From Bradyrhizobium ottawaense (GTDB lineage: Bacteria > Pseudomonadota > Alphaproteobacteria > Rhizobiales > Xanthobacteraceae), in contig NZ_CP029425.2 in assembly GCF_002278135.3 (NCBI RefSeq), positions 6,982,001-7,046,000 on the forward strand: a stretch of DNA of 64,000 bases. Reading direction: 5' to 3'. Positions 38,180-49,427 of the stretch are shown in pieces (within the stretch, counting starts at the first letter, position 1; each line of letters begins with the position of its first letter). A model generated the notes under the pieces. It saw only the letters and a list, made by a program, of their open reading frames with translations. It had not been told where the DNA came from and made no database searches. A program made the position numbers and the translations under genes.

Positions 38180-39007
38180 ATGAAACGCGATAGGCCGAGG
38201 GTTATGAAGAGAATGTCTGGAAGACCCGCGCTATGGCTTTGCTTGGTCGGATTTTTAATCTGCCTCGCCTGGCCGGCTGCCATGAGCAATAATATTCGGG
38301 CCAGCGACAGCCCCCTTGTCGAACGATTGAAGTCAACTTGGCGAGCGCAAGATGGTGAGACGATAGAACAAATTATCTCCAATGTCTCGAAGGTGGCACA
38401 GTTCGTGCCTCAAATGTGGGGCGTTATTGAACTTGGCCAAAACGACTTTATTTTCGTTTCGTGGACCAGACACCGGGACAACAAATCGGACGAACAGTAC
38501 GTTATCACCTGGAAGATCGCCCTCGACGGCACGTTTGAACTTGCGTCGACTTATGCGAAGCCGATGGAATTGGGCTGGCGCGCCCTGGCGCTCTCCCTGA
38601 TCGCCAGTGAAGTCGCAGATGGCGAAAGGGACGCAAATCTTCGCTTTCTGCATGATCCGGCCAACTTCAACTTCGTGGCCACCCCGCAAGGCCGGCTCGG
38701 CGATCTTCTGCGGCAGGGCCGCTGTACTATCATTGAACCAGTTGGAGTGGACTACTTACCGAAGCGGAATGGCAAACCGGCCGAGACGGGTGACGTGTGG
38801 CGCGTTCTGCTCTTGGTGAATTGTAGTATCCAAGGACCACGTTATTTTGCACACAACGGGGTCATCACTTTCGAAAAGAGAGAAGGACAGGATTGGGAGC
38901 CACAATCCTCCTTTGCCAAGCGCATCGCGAAATTTGCCCCTGGCTCCTGGTTCCAACGCACCGAGCCAAATGAAGAGGAAGACTTAGGAGAGCGAAGGCC
39001 CGAGTAA
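38180..39007 (+). CDS. exported hypothetical protein
   Basis: 275 residues from ATG 38180 (ATG 38204 is an alternative; the open frame upstream looks non-coding). The N-terminus KRMSGRPALWLCLVGFLICL then AWPAAM is a good Sec signal or anchor. The mature part (LVERLKSTWRAQDGETIEQI, VPQMWGVIELGQNDFIFVSW, YVITWKIALDGTFELAS, DLLRQGRCTIIEP, FEKREGQDWEPQSSFAKRIA) looks like a soluble alpha/beta periplasmic protein and ends with an acidic tail. I do not recognise a family. A sigma-54 promoter candidate 200 bases upstream suggests expression with the nif/fix regulon (inference). Confidence 0.65.
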   Translation: MKRDRPRVMKRMSGRPALWLCLVGFLICLAWPAAMSNNIRASDSPLVERLKSTWRAQDGETIEQIISNVSKVAQFVPQMWGVIELGQNDFIFVSWTRHRDNKSDEQYVITWKIALDGTFELASTYAKPMELGWRALALSLIASEVADGERDANLRFLHDPANFNFVATPQGRLGDLLRQGRCTIIEPVGVDYLPKRNGKPAETGDVWRVLLLVNCSIQGPRYFAHNGVITFEKREGQDWEPQSSFAKRIAKFAPGSWFQRTEPNEEEDLGERRPE

Positions 39008-40132
39008 ACTGCCGCAGAGCAACATCGCGCCGCAGTTCCTCCATGGCCCAGTGCCTCGGACCGACTGCAAGACATACGCGCTCGGCACTTGCTTTGTTTT
39101 AGCTTCCGCAACGGTCCGGGTGCCTTTCTCGCAGCAGTCCGGCCCGTCGCAAGAAGGTCGGCCGCGCGATTGCGTTTGTTCCGCCTAGTGTCAGCGGCGC
39201 GCACGAGCTTGCGAGATGTGGTTTTCCCGCCTTCACTCCAGCCGGTGTGAGGACACCACTGTGCGTGAGTATAGCAACGTCGAAGGCACCAGGAACTGGG
39301 TGTGAGACGAAACCGGCGAGGAAGTTACCGGGAGACGTTCACCGGTAGCGACCCGGCATACCGCTGAGCGCTTGCGCATTTCCGAGCGCGCAGGCCGGGA
39401 AGCTCAGGGGCCGTACGCAAGAAAACGTCGAGGACCAGACTGGCTCGACCCTAGCTTAGCTGGCACCCATTCGTCTGCATGTCATCGATCCAGATTTCGA
39501 AGCATGGAAAACGCCTGTTTAACTCTGCTCCACCTGCCCAGGTCGACATCAACGATCAATCTTGCCGGGCGTAAGAAGGTTAAGTTATGCGCGGGCGTCT
39601 ACCCTGAACTCCATTGCGTCTTCTTCTAAATCGGCCAGAGAAAGCCAGACCGATCTTTTTCACATCTTTTCGTGTGAAGTGCGAAATTTCATTGCAGAAC
39701 CGTTGGCAGCGGCCATTTTGCCGATGGAAACCGTCGCCAACCAGACCAAGGTTGATGCTCCACGCCTGACTCCAGCGCGAGCCAGCGCTTCATCGTCGGC
39801 CACTTTTTTTTGCAAAGACAACGTTCCGGGGTTCGGGTTTGTTCAGCATCGCCAGTTCGGCGCCGCCCGCGAGGATCTCCCCTCAGGTGGAGAGAGTAAA
39901 GCGCGGTCCTAGTGAGAGAGCCGCTGATGCTCGAAGAATAGCGCCGCACGCCCCAAAGAAATCACTTGATCCTTACGCAGCGTCAGGCCGTAGGTTCGCG
40001 TTCCGGCGAAGCCCTCATAAAGCGCGTCGGAAATGCCGGCGGAATAACGGACGTAACGCTGTCAAGCAGTCGAATGTATCGGCACCGTGTCGTGCGTGAA
40101 ACGTGGATCAGGAGCGAAAGGTTGTTGTCGGG
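39008..40132. other. 1.1 kb without a supported gene
   Basis: Frames up to about 120 codons are open on both strands, none with recognisable motifs. The stretch near 39245-39420 is GC-rich with several short self-complementary blocks and could be structured, but I cannot assign it to an RNA family. Confidence 0.3.
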
Positions 40133-40849
40133 ATGAAGAACCGCGGAATTATGTTCGCATTGCTCGCTCTCGTCACATCTCCGGTCTGCGCCGCGACGTT
40201 CAGCGGTGCTCCGCGCATCCTCGACGGCAATACGATCGAGATCGACAAAACCAACGTTCGGCTCTCAGGCATCGAAGCTCCTGAGACGGACCAGATTTGT
40301 CTCGACGTCGAGGGCCGGAAATGGGCCTGCGGCGTAGCTGCTCGCGACGAGCTTATCAAGCATTCAAATGGGCGAACCTGGGATTGTCATACCCAGAGAG
40401 TCGATGAGTACAGACGAGCCCTCGGTAACTGCTTCATCGAAGGCGAGAATGTGAACGTCTGGATGGTACGCTCGGGCTGGGCACTATCGACTGCTCCATC
40501 TCACGCTGTCTATGAGTTGGCGGCAAGCACAGCCCATACGGGACTGTGGTCGGGAGCGTTCATCGCTCCCTGGGACTGGCCTCGCCGCAATAAGGGCACG
40601 ATTATCGTCGGCGCGTGGTCGGTTCCGATCGACGCGCAGGAAGTACTGCTCGGATCCGTCCTGCTGTCGGAACCGCCGTCCCCCGAGTGCCTGATAAAAG
40701 GCACTGTCGAGCGCAGCGGCGAGCGGATCTATCACCTGCCAGGGCAAGCCAGCTACGAACTAATCGACATGACGAAGAAGCGTAGCGAACGCTGGTTTTG
40801 TAGCGAAGCGGAAGCCGAAGCCACCGGGTGGCGTAAGGCCGTGCGTTGA
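40133..40849 (+). CDS. secreted thermonuclease-family (SNase-like) protein
   Basis: 238 residues from ATG 40133: signal peptide MKNRGIMFALLALVTSPVCA followed by an SNase (TNase) OB-fold domain. Diagnostic pieces are RILDGNTIEIDKTNVRLSGI then EAPETDQ (calcium/active-site loop), CGVAARDELIKH, and DEYRRALGNCFIEGENVNVW with MVRSGWAL. These match the rhizobial family of periplasmic SNase-like proteins. A cysteine-bearing C-terminal region (about 165-238) lies beyond the nuclease core. Its stop TGA overlaps a potential TTG start of the next gene, so the two are probably co-transcribed. Nuclease activity is a family-based prediction. Confidence 0.82.
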   Translation: MKNRGIMFALLALVTSPVCAATFSGAPRILDGNTIEIDKTNVRLSGIEAPETDQICLDVEGRKWACGVAARDELIKHSNGRTWDCHTQRVDEYRRALGNCFIEGENVNVWMVRSGWALSTAPSHAVYELAASTAHTGLWSGAFIAPWDWPRRNKGTIIVGAWSVPIDAQEVLLGSVLLSEPPSPECLIKGTVERSGERIYHLPGQASYELIDMTKKRSERWFCSEAEAEATGWRKAVR

Positions 40850-40857
40850 GGCGACAC

Positions 40858-41601
40858 ATGCATGCAGCCAATTCTCCAAATATGTACCATTTAACCAGGA
40901 CCGCGCGTTCGCGCCGTTCGCTGTTGTTGTTTGCTGCGTCGACAGTTTTCCTGCGATTCGGCAATAAGATCGCCGATGCGAAGGAAGCAAAAAGCACGCC
41001 CAAGCCAGATAACCTGCTGTCGCCAGATGCTGCCCTGAAGCGGCTGCTGATGGGAAACGAACGTTATGTCCAGGGTGCATCACGAGCCGACGATCTTAGG
41101 CGCGAGCGTTCGGCTTTGGTCGAAGGCCAAAATCCATATGCGGCGGTTCTGAGCTGCGCCGACTCTCGCGTGGCGCCCGAATTTGTGTTCGACAGCGGGC
41201 TAGGTGATTTGTTTGTCTGCCGCGTCGCCGGCAACTTCGCTAATGATGATACACTCGCCAGTATGGAATATGCGGTCGCAGTACTGAACACGCCGCTAAT
41301 CCTCGTACTAGGCCACGATCATTGCGGCGCGATAGACGCTACGATCAAGTCGCTCCATCAAGATAAGCCGCCGCCAGGGCACATTTCAGCCCTGGTGACC
41401 GCACTTGCTCCCGCCGTGAACGCATCTCTAGGGCAGGCCGGCGATACATCCGCCCGCGCAACCCGAAACAATGTGATCGACAATGTCAACAAACTCAGAT
41501 CGACGGGCCCTATTCTGAAGGCTGCAGTCGAGCAGAACCGGCTGAAAGTCGTCGGGGCCCTGTATCGGATCGACAACGGTAAGGTCGATATTGTCAGCTG
41601 A
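40858..41601 (+). CDS. beta-class carbonic anhydrase, exported
   Basis: 247 residues from ATG 40858 (TTG 40846, overlapping the upstream stop, would add four). The N-terminus TARSRRSLLLFAASTVFLRF resembles a Tat or Sec signal. The beta-CA site is AVLSCADSRVAPEFVFD (zinc ligand Cys100, dyad Asp102-Arg104), RVAGNFAND and LVLGHDHCGAI (zinc ligands His153 and Cys156). It would interconvert CO2 and bicarbonate in the periplasm. The pairing with a secreted nuclease is unexplained. Confidence 0.88.
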   Translation: MHAANSPNMYHLTRTARSRRSLLLFAASTVFLRFGNKIADAKEAKSTPKPDNLLSPDAALKRLLMGNERYVQGASRADDLRRERSALVEGQNPYAAVLSCADSRVAPEFVFDSGLGDLFVCRVAGNFANDDTLASMEYAVAVLNTPLILVLGHDHCGAIDATIKSLHQDKPPPGHISALVTALAPAVNASLGQAGDTSARATRNNVIDNVNKLRSTGPILKAAVEQNRLKVVGALYRIDNGKVDIVS

Positions 41602-43545
41602 CACTAGCACATTCACACCCGAGGCAAATCATCTGCCGTGCGATACGGCCCTTCCGCTCCGCTGTTTGGTCCATCGTCTGCGACAAATGCCCCGGATACC
41701 ATCCGCTCCACAATAAATGATCAACTCGGGAAGTGCTTCGGTATGCGTGGCGTCTTGATTCTGCTCATGTTCTACGTACTCATGCTAGCAACACGCGGCG
41801 AGCATCAAAAAACGCACCTAACGCGTCCGACAGCGTTCATGCCTCCATATTGAGTTGCAAACCCAATAGCGTGGTTCCGGCAGCAGATCGCGATAAAGCG
41901 CATTGCCTGGCTGTGAACTCCAGAGCCGGCGACGATCCTGAGATCTTCTGGCTCCGATCGAGCACGCCATGAATGGTGTTGCTTTATCACCAAGCTCAGC
42001 CAGGGCTGCAGATCACATAGAACAACCAGCAGGACTGGCCGCCCGGTCTGTAAACGAACATGCCACCCGCGCCAGTAGGCCAGCCGCATCCATCATTCGT
42101 TAGATAGTCTCGTTCGCCGCCAAGGGACCCGGCCCGCAATGATGATGCCGTTGAAAGCATGGTTGTTTTCACCACGATCTCGCATGCACTGCCTGATATT
42201 GCGCACAATCGCACGACCCGCCCACTTGCACAATTTACTATCCGTCCTCCATAACGAGGTCGATACGAGACGAAACTGGCAGCTTGCAGATTGCATAGTG
42301 TGTACGCGAAGCCCATCAGGTTGTTAGTTGCTGCGGACACAGTAAATTGTGCCAGATTTGTCAGCCCAGGCGAATACCAGAACAATGATTCAAGTGTTGC
42401 GCACCGTCTGCCAGCCAGAAATCATCTGGCAACCGATCGACTTGGCAAGCAAGCTCTTCAACCACGGCGTCGCTCAGTAGGAAACAGAAGACTAGCTTCA
42501 GAACGTGGATCCCTCATCAGTTGCAACGCTCGTAGTGCGGGCATGCTGCGCGAATTTGGCAAGCTCGGCCAAAATCGGAAGCATTGGAAAACCGCCGAAG
42601 ATGGAGGCGCCGGCGGCTGCAAAAGGGGTCGACAGGTCAGAATTCTGCCCGAATTTCTTGAGTCCTGTAGGACAGAAGGTAGACAGCTCGTGTGCTGCAA
42701 CGAGCCTCCTAAGCTCCCCGGGGCCTCTTCGAAGCGCCTTGTCTTTGCTTGCATGAGCCGGGTACTCTTGCAGTCACCTCGAACAGATTTGATCGCGTAA
42801 TTCAGCGTCTTGAGCTCCGTGCGTTTGCTGAACACCAGCTGTCTGGAGGTCCGCTTCTAACCAGGCGCTCACCCGCAGTCGCACGAACGGCTATTGGGCT
42901 GTTGGTGGCATCGGGAGATCGGAGCGGGTGCTAATTTTGGCATTAACGTTGAATCTGGCCGGTCGGCGAACGAGGTCCGCTTCTGTCGTTTTGCTTGCGG
43001 TTTGTTGAGTCAATGACATTGGCGGAAAGTATACACGAAATTCACGAGCATGTGCTGGCACCGCGCGGCGGAATGATCTCGCGAGATTCGGACAAGGCCG
43101 GCAGACATGCTTAATGGCACGCCGATTGCTGGAACGATGAAAACTAAGTCGCAGGCTTGAGCGCTCTCCCGAGCATAACTCAGGAACTCCACACTTGGTT
43201 CGACCCGGCTTGTCCGACGTGTGAGCACACGTCCATGGAGAGGACATGACATCGCATGCCCCGATCAACCGCCGGAGACCCAGTCCGGCAACGACGGCCG
43301 ATATCGCGCCGCCGCCTACCGGCTGTTTTGCCGGCCAGCCTCCATGCAACGGCAACAGCTCCATCTCAGTCTAGCTTCCCGGCCCGTAAATTGGGAAGCT
43401 ACCGTGCGCAATCACATGCAAGCGATATCAACTGCGACAACTCTGAGAATGTCCTCCCGCCGGTATGGTATCACCCAGTTTCGCCCCGTGCGCAGTCCAT
43501 GAATGACGCGCGACCATGATCGGCACAAGACGCGGAGGACGATTT
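41602..43545. other. 1.9 kb without a supported gene
   Basis: Many short overlapping frames. The minus strand near 42000-42385 reads CGWPTGAGGMFVYRPGGQSC and KLCKWAGRAIVRNIRQCMRD in different frames, which could be a decayed small Cys-containing protein, but I cannot name it. No promoter or RNA gene recognised. Confidence 0.35.
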
Positions 43546-44712
43546 ATGAACGCTTCACCCGAAAAGCAATGTCCCGAATCCCACACCGCGGCTGCGACCT
43601 GGGATAATCTGTCGCCGCTACTTGTCGAGATCCGTGCGCGTCGCAACGAGTTTGGCCCCGCGCAGGAAATTCCAAAAGAGATCATCGACGGCTTCAGGCG
43701 CATCGGCATCTATCGGGCTATGGTCGCGAAGCGATTCGGCGGCGAGGAGCGAACACCAGCCGAATTTTGCCGCCAGATCGAGCGCATCTCCCAGGCCGAC
43801 GGATCCGCCGGTTGGGTCGCCAGCTTCGGGGATGGAGCTCGCTACCTCGCTGCTCTTCCGGACGACACGCTTCGAAAAGTGTACGCCAATGGACCTGACG
43901 TCGTATTGGCGGGTGCGCTCTTCCCGCTCCAGCCCGCCAGGCGATGCGCCGACGGATTTGTCGTGAACGGCGTGTGGCCATTCGCTAGCGGCTCGCCCGG
44001 GGCGGATTTGATAGGAGTTGGTATAACACTGGAAGACGATCCGGCCGGAGACCTCCCGCGTGTAGCGGTGATTCCGGCAGAGAAGGTTACAATCCGGCCC
44101 AATTGGGACGTCATCGGACTGCGAGGCACCGGAAGCCACGACGTTGTCGTCAGCGACGTCATTGTGCCAGAGCAATGGACCTTGATCCGCGGCGGTCCGG
44201 TGACACTTGATGGGCCGATCTATCGTTATCCGTCCGTCGCTTTCGCTGCGCAAGCGCATGCGATCGTCGGCATCGGGATTGCGCGAGCCGCAATAGACGA
44301 GGTGATCGCCATGGCCGGAAGCCGCGCCTCGATCACTGGAGCGCCCGTGATGGCTCAGCGCGGCTATGTCCAACTTGAAATCGCCAAAGCCGAATCCATG
44401 CTACGTTCCGCTCGTTCCTTCTTTTACGAGGCCACGGAAGAGCTGTGGAAGCAAGCGCTCACGGGCGAGGTAAATCTGAGCACCACGATGCAAGTGCGGC
44501 TCGCCGCGACGAACGCCGCGCGGCAGGGCGCTGAGGTCTGCAGGATCTCGAGCGGTCTTGCTGGAACTGAGGCGCTCTATACCAGCAGCAATCTAGCACG
44601 CGCCATGTGCGACAGCTTCGTGGTTGCCCAGCACGCAGCTTTAAACGAGGGAACGCTTCAGAGTGCTGGCCTCGCCCTGCTCGGAACTGCAATACAGCCC
44701 GGCTTTCCATGA
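43546..44712 (+). CDS. acyl-CoA dehydrogenase-fold flavoprotein (group D monooxygenase/hydroxylase type)
   Basis: 388 residues from ATG 43546, preceded by GGAGGA. The layout follows acyl-CoA dehydrogenases: N-terminal helices (LSPLLVEIRARRNEFGPAQE), IYRAMVAKRFGGEERTPAEF, the middle beta domain (FVVNGVWPFASGSPGADLIG, WDVIGLRGTGSHDVVVSDVI with VPEQW) and a helical C-terminal domain. The G-W-P-F-A-S-G and GLRGTGSHDV motifs are typical of the HsaA/indole-hydroxylase-like two-component monooxygenases, which lack the catalytic glutamate of true acyl-CoA dehydrogenases. It would need FADH2 from a separate reductase, not seen nearby. Substrate unknown; an aromatic compound is plausible. Confidence 0.8.
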   Translation: MNASPEKQCPESHTAAATWDNLSPLLVEIRARRNEFGPAQEIPKEIIDGFRRIGIYRAMVAKRFGGEERTPAEFCRQIERISQADGSAGWVASFGDGARYLAALPDDTLRKVYANGPDVVLAGALFPLQPARRCADGFVVNGVWPFASGSPGADLIGVGITLEDDPAGDLPRVAVIPAEKVTIRPNWDVIGLRGTGSHDVVVSDVIVPEQWTLIRGGPVTLDGPIYRYPSVAFAAQAHAIVGIGIARAAIDEVIAMAGSRASITGAPVMAQRGYVQLEIAKAESMLRSARSFFYEATEELWKQALTGEVNLSTTMQVRLAATNAARQGAEVCRISSGLAGTEALYTSSNLARAMCDSFVVAQHAALNEGTLQSAGLALLGTAIQPGFP

Positions 44713-45733
44713 AGTAAGGGGATCAGGCGCGGGCAACAGGCCACGCGAATGGATTACCGGACCGGCGTCATGATGTGGTCTGCTGCTGAGGACGTGGCGA
44801 CCTTGTTTCAATGTGAACAAAGACACTACTGGGCTCTCCCTCCTTCAAAACGAAACCTCGTATCCTGGACCATTCGTTCGTCATCCAAACACGGCGATGT
44901 TTTTTGAGCCTCTACGCCCCTGCCCGATCATTGACGTGCCGAGCGGGATCTACCTGAATTTCTGCGCAACGGCTCGCGGTTCAACCGACGAACTTTCCAA
45001 ATCACCGAGCGACGGGGCTCGACTCTCGCGGGCTGTGCCGCCTGGGCGCACGGTGCAGCACTGCACGGCGCAATATCCTGGCACTCGACCTTGCCGCTTA
45101 TCGATGCGGCACGCCGACACTGGCAAGGGCAGTACGACATTGATGTGAAGCGTACCGTGCACCTCCATCGGAATGATGGATCAATCTGGCTCTTGGCCGC
45201 TGCTGGCGGATCGGCATCGACGGCGCGGAAGAGACGCTGCGGCCGCATGAGATCGCGCATCGCCTAACCGGCCATCTTCCGGCTGAAGAGACCCATGTCA
45301 GCCCTCCAATACAGCCAGCCCTCTGCCGTTGGGATGGAGTGACATTAGCAAGCTAGACCCGGTTTGGGGCGCGCCGACGAGGCCGCGCGATGGATTGGCG
45401 TGATCGGCAGTAGATCCTGGCGACTGCCGGTAGAGCGGAACCGACGAAGCGGCGTCATGAATGTGCGAACGCCTTGCTGCTACATCGGCTGTCCGATCGC
45501 CACGGCAGCGCCACGGCGCCACGGCCTTAGCTCCTCAGGATCGGATGGACCCGCTGACTGCCATGGCGCTGGCCGCACCCTACGGACCGGCTGGCGCTCA
45601 CGCCGGCCCGAAACCGCACACCAATCGGGCAACGATAGCCGCCCGCCTTGACGATCACCGTTGTGCGGGTGCGGCCATCACAGAGTCCGTTGATCAGGCG
45701 CGGCATGAATGAGACGCTAGATATGAGTAGCTG
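44713..45733. other. 1.0 kb without a supported gene
   Basis: Short frames on both strands. The plus-strand product around 45050-45250 (LPLIDAARRHWQGQYDIDVK, RTVHLHRNDGSIWLLAAAGG) looks more protein-like than average and may be a decayed gene, but I do not recognise it. Confidence 0.3.
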
Positions 45734-46381
45734 CTAGACACGCGTATTCCTGAGCAATACATCACCTTCCACTGCGCGCGGATAGTGAGCCGCCACTTCA
45801 AATGATGGCAATAAGCTAAGAATGGCTTGCAGGCTCAACTGCCCTTCGTAGAGCTCGCGATCACTATATTCGGTGTAGATAAAGCGCGTGTTGCTCAAGG
45901 TCCGCATACCGCCGGCGATAACGTCGGCTTCGGCTCCCTGAACGTCCATCCAGATGAAATCGACTCCGTCCAATTTGGCTTCGCTGCACCAGTCGTCAAG
46001 CCGCCGTGTTTCAACCGAGACAGGCCGATCAAACCGGACCCAATCATACTCGGTAAGATGATTCTTTGGGCGGCGTATTGAACCGGACAGGTCCCAATCT
46101 TTCGCATCCCCATCTGCATTACTCGGATGGAAGTCGATCGTCCCGTTTCGGTCACTGATGGCAATTTCTAGCAGCTTCACCTTATTGAGGGATGGACCGA
46201 GCTTCTTCTTGAAGCGCGCGATCGCTCGGGGGTCCGGCTCAAAGCAGTAAAGCTCGGGTTGCGGGCACAGCTCGAGGAACTTTTGCGTATCAGTCCCATC
46301 ATTGCAGCCAATATCCAGGATGACCGGATTCGGCTTCTGCAGAAGTGAGACGATGTGCTGATGTACTTCTACGGACGACAC
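45734..46381 (-). CDS. noeI: FkbM-family methyltransferase, probable Nod-factor fucose 2-O-methyltransferase NoeI
   Basis: SAM-dependent methyltransferase of the FkbM (Methyltransf_21) family. I choose GTG 46381, preceded by GGAAGAG, giving 215 residues (VSSVEVHQHIVSLLQKPNPV); a TTG at 46459 in the same frame would add 26 unlikely residues. Motif I is VILDIGCNDGTDTQKFLELC, then LYCFEPDPRAIARFKKKL, LLEIAISDRNGTIDFHPS, VETRRLDDWC and DFIWMDVQGAEADVIAGGM, all standard FkbM. NoeI, which methylates the fucose of Nod factors in NGR234 and soybean bradyrhizobia, belongs to this family and has similar size. The name rests on family, size and symbiotic setting; a different sugar methyltransferase is possible. 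Confidence 0.65.
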   Translation of the reverse strand: MSSVEVHQHIVSLLQKPNPVILDIGCNDGTDTQKFLELCPQPELYCFEPDPRAIARFKKKLGPSLNKVKLLEIAISDRNGTIDFHPSNADGDAKDWDLSGSIRRPKNHLTEYDWVRFDRPVSVETRRLDDWCSEAKLDGVDFIWMDVQGAEADVIAGGMRTLSNTRFIYTEYSDRELYEGQLSLQAILSLLPSFEVAAHYPRAVEGDVLLRNTRV

Positions 46382-47136
46382 AGATGCTCTTCCATGGTGC
46401 GCGGAGATCGGATGAATTTTGACTTGGAAGTCGATCACACGCCGGAAGCAGCTGCACAACGTATATCAAGGTATATTGCTCTTAAATCCGCCAATCCCTT
46501 CGATCCTCGACAGCTGTTTGGATGCCATCGACATCAAAAGGAGGGAGTCTATCGAGCACCTCGCGATGCAATTCTCGACCCTATCGCCGGAAAATGCGGC
46601 CTCAGTGAGTCAGATCGCCGTCTTGGCTTTTTGCCAGCCGAAAGAACGCCTTGGTTCAAGCGCCACCTGCCGGATATGATTTATGGCACGTGCCGAGCAG
46701 AGTGGCCCCTCGTGCATAGCAACAGCCCCTCATCTCGATGACAATTGCGCAAAAATGCGCGCTCTCGGCTCATGGCCGCCATCTCAGATAGTAGCTCCCG
46801 GCACTCTCTTCCTCGGAAACGCAGGCGAGGAACGCAACCGTGAAAGCACAGCGGTACGCGATGTCCGGCGCAATCAAGCTTTCGCGGCGCGTGCAAATTT
46901 CTTCAAGTGCTGCCGGCACGATGACCAGGGTGAATTCAATAGGGTTTGAGCGCCGCCGCTGGACACCGCTTGTGGACCGCACGCTTTGTCCGCCACAGCT
47001 GCTAGATGGTGCCGTCAGGCGATCACGTGCAATGCCGGCACCGCCGCCAACACGCGCAGTCTTTCGAACTGTCCAACGGCCCCCGGAGCAGCGTTGAAGT
47101 GTTCCCGGGATCAAAGCAGTATTCGAAGAAACGCAA
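46382..47136. other. intergenic between noeI-like gene and groESL
   Basis: No supported gene. A nod-box-like piece (TGTTTGGAT near 46528-46536) upstream of the methyltransferase is too degenerate to claim. The groESL control region starts at 47137. Confidence 0.35.
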
Positions 47137-47152
47137 TGTCATTTTCACGACA
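47137..47152. promoter_or_regulatory. NifA upstream activator sequence (TGT-N10-ACA)
   Basis: TGTCATTTTCACGACA is an exact TGT-N10-ACA site, 103 bases upstream of the sigma-54 promoter of groES. The distance is within the usual range for NifA sites. Confidence 0.75.
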
Positions 47153-47255
47153 GCGGGCGGGCTGGTGCACCTCTACGCGTTTGCTTCTGGACAACACACG
47201 CGCAGCCGCTGAATGCTTCAGCGGAACTGGAAGGGCAGATCGCTTAGCGCATTTC

Positions 47256-47271
47256 TGGCCTGACTCTTGCT
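47256..47271 (+). promoter_or_regulatory. sigma-54 (-24/-12) promoter of groESL
   Basis: TGGCCTGACTCTTGCT has the invariant GG and GC and the correct spacing (TGGC-N8-TTGC), 59 bases before the groES start. With the UAS this marks a NifA/RpoN-dependent groESL operon, as described for groESL3 of B. japonicum. Confidence 0.85.
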
Positions 47272-47330
47272 ACGGGCTGCTTGTCACATTGTGCTTAACT
47301 CCAACTTGTTCAGACGCTCAGGAGACCTCT

Positions 47331-47645
47331 ATGAAATTCCGTCCGCTTCACGACCGCGTCGTGGTCAAGCGTATCGACGCAGAAGAGAAGACCGCCGGCG
47401 GCATCATCATCCCCGACACAGCCAAAGAAAAGCCATCGCAGGGCGAAGTCATTGCAGTTGGCCCGGGCGGCCACGATGATAGCGGCAAGCTAATTCCGAT
47501 CGACATCGAAGTCGGTGATCGCGTGCTGTTTGGCAAGTGGTCCGGCACCGAGGTCAAGATCGATGGGCAAGACCTGTTGATTATGAAGGAGAGCGACGTG
47601 ATGGGTGTTCTCACCGATGTCTTCTCCAAGAAGAAAGCCGCCTAA
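47331..47645 (+). CDS. groES: co-chaperonin GroES
   Basis: 104-residue lid of the GroEL chamber. Start ATG 47331 with CAGGAG; the frame is open upstream but the family N-terminus [20 protein letters not shown] fits here. The mobile loop is [20 protein letters not shown], followed by GEVIAVGPG and [20 protein letters not shown]. The C-terminal KKKAA is as in rhizobial GroES. It is 82 bases before groEL in the same operon and behind a sigma-54 promoter, so it is likely induced with nitrogenase. Confidence 0.97.
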   Translation: MKFRPLHDRVVVKRIDAEEKTAGGIIIPDTAKEKPSQGEVIAVGPGGHDDSGKLIPIDIEVGDRVLFGKWSGTEVKIDGQDLLIMKESDVMGVLTDVFSKKKAA

Positions 47646-47709
47646 TTCACAGCAAAGCTCACCCCTCCTGAGGAGAGCCCATCGGGCGCGCCAAAGGATG
47701 ACTTAATAG

Positions 47710-49368
<1,659 letters not shown>

Positions 49369-49398
49369 TCGGCCTCCTTAAATTCTCGATGGCATGCA

Positions 49399-49427
49399 AA
49401 ACCCTGGCGATAATGTCAGGGTTTTTT
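49399..49427 (+). terminator. intrinsic terminator of groESL
   Basis: AAACCCTG and CAGGGTT form a short stem around a loop of about ten bases, followed by six T residues. It lies 31 bases after the groEL stop. Confidence 0.85.

Noticed and set aside
46490..46560. Possible nod box upstream of the FkbM methyltransferase
   Set aside because: Only TGTTTGGAT and scattered CATC match; the spacing and the ATTTTACCAATC end are wrong.
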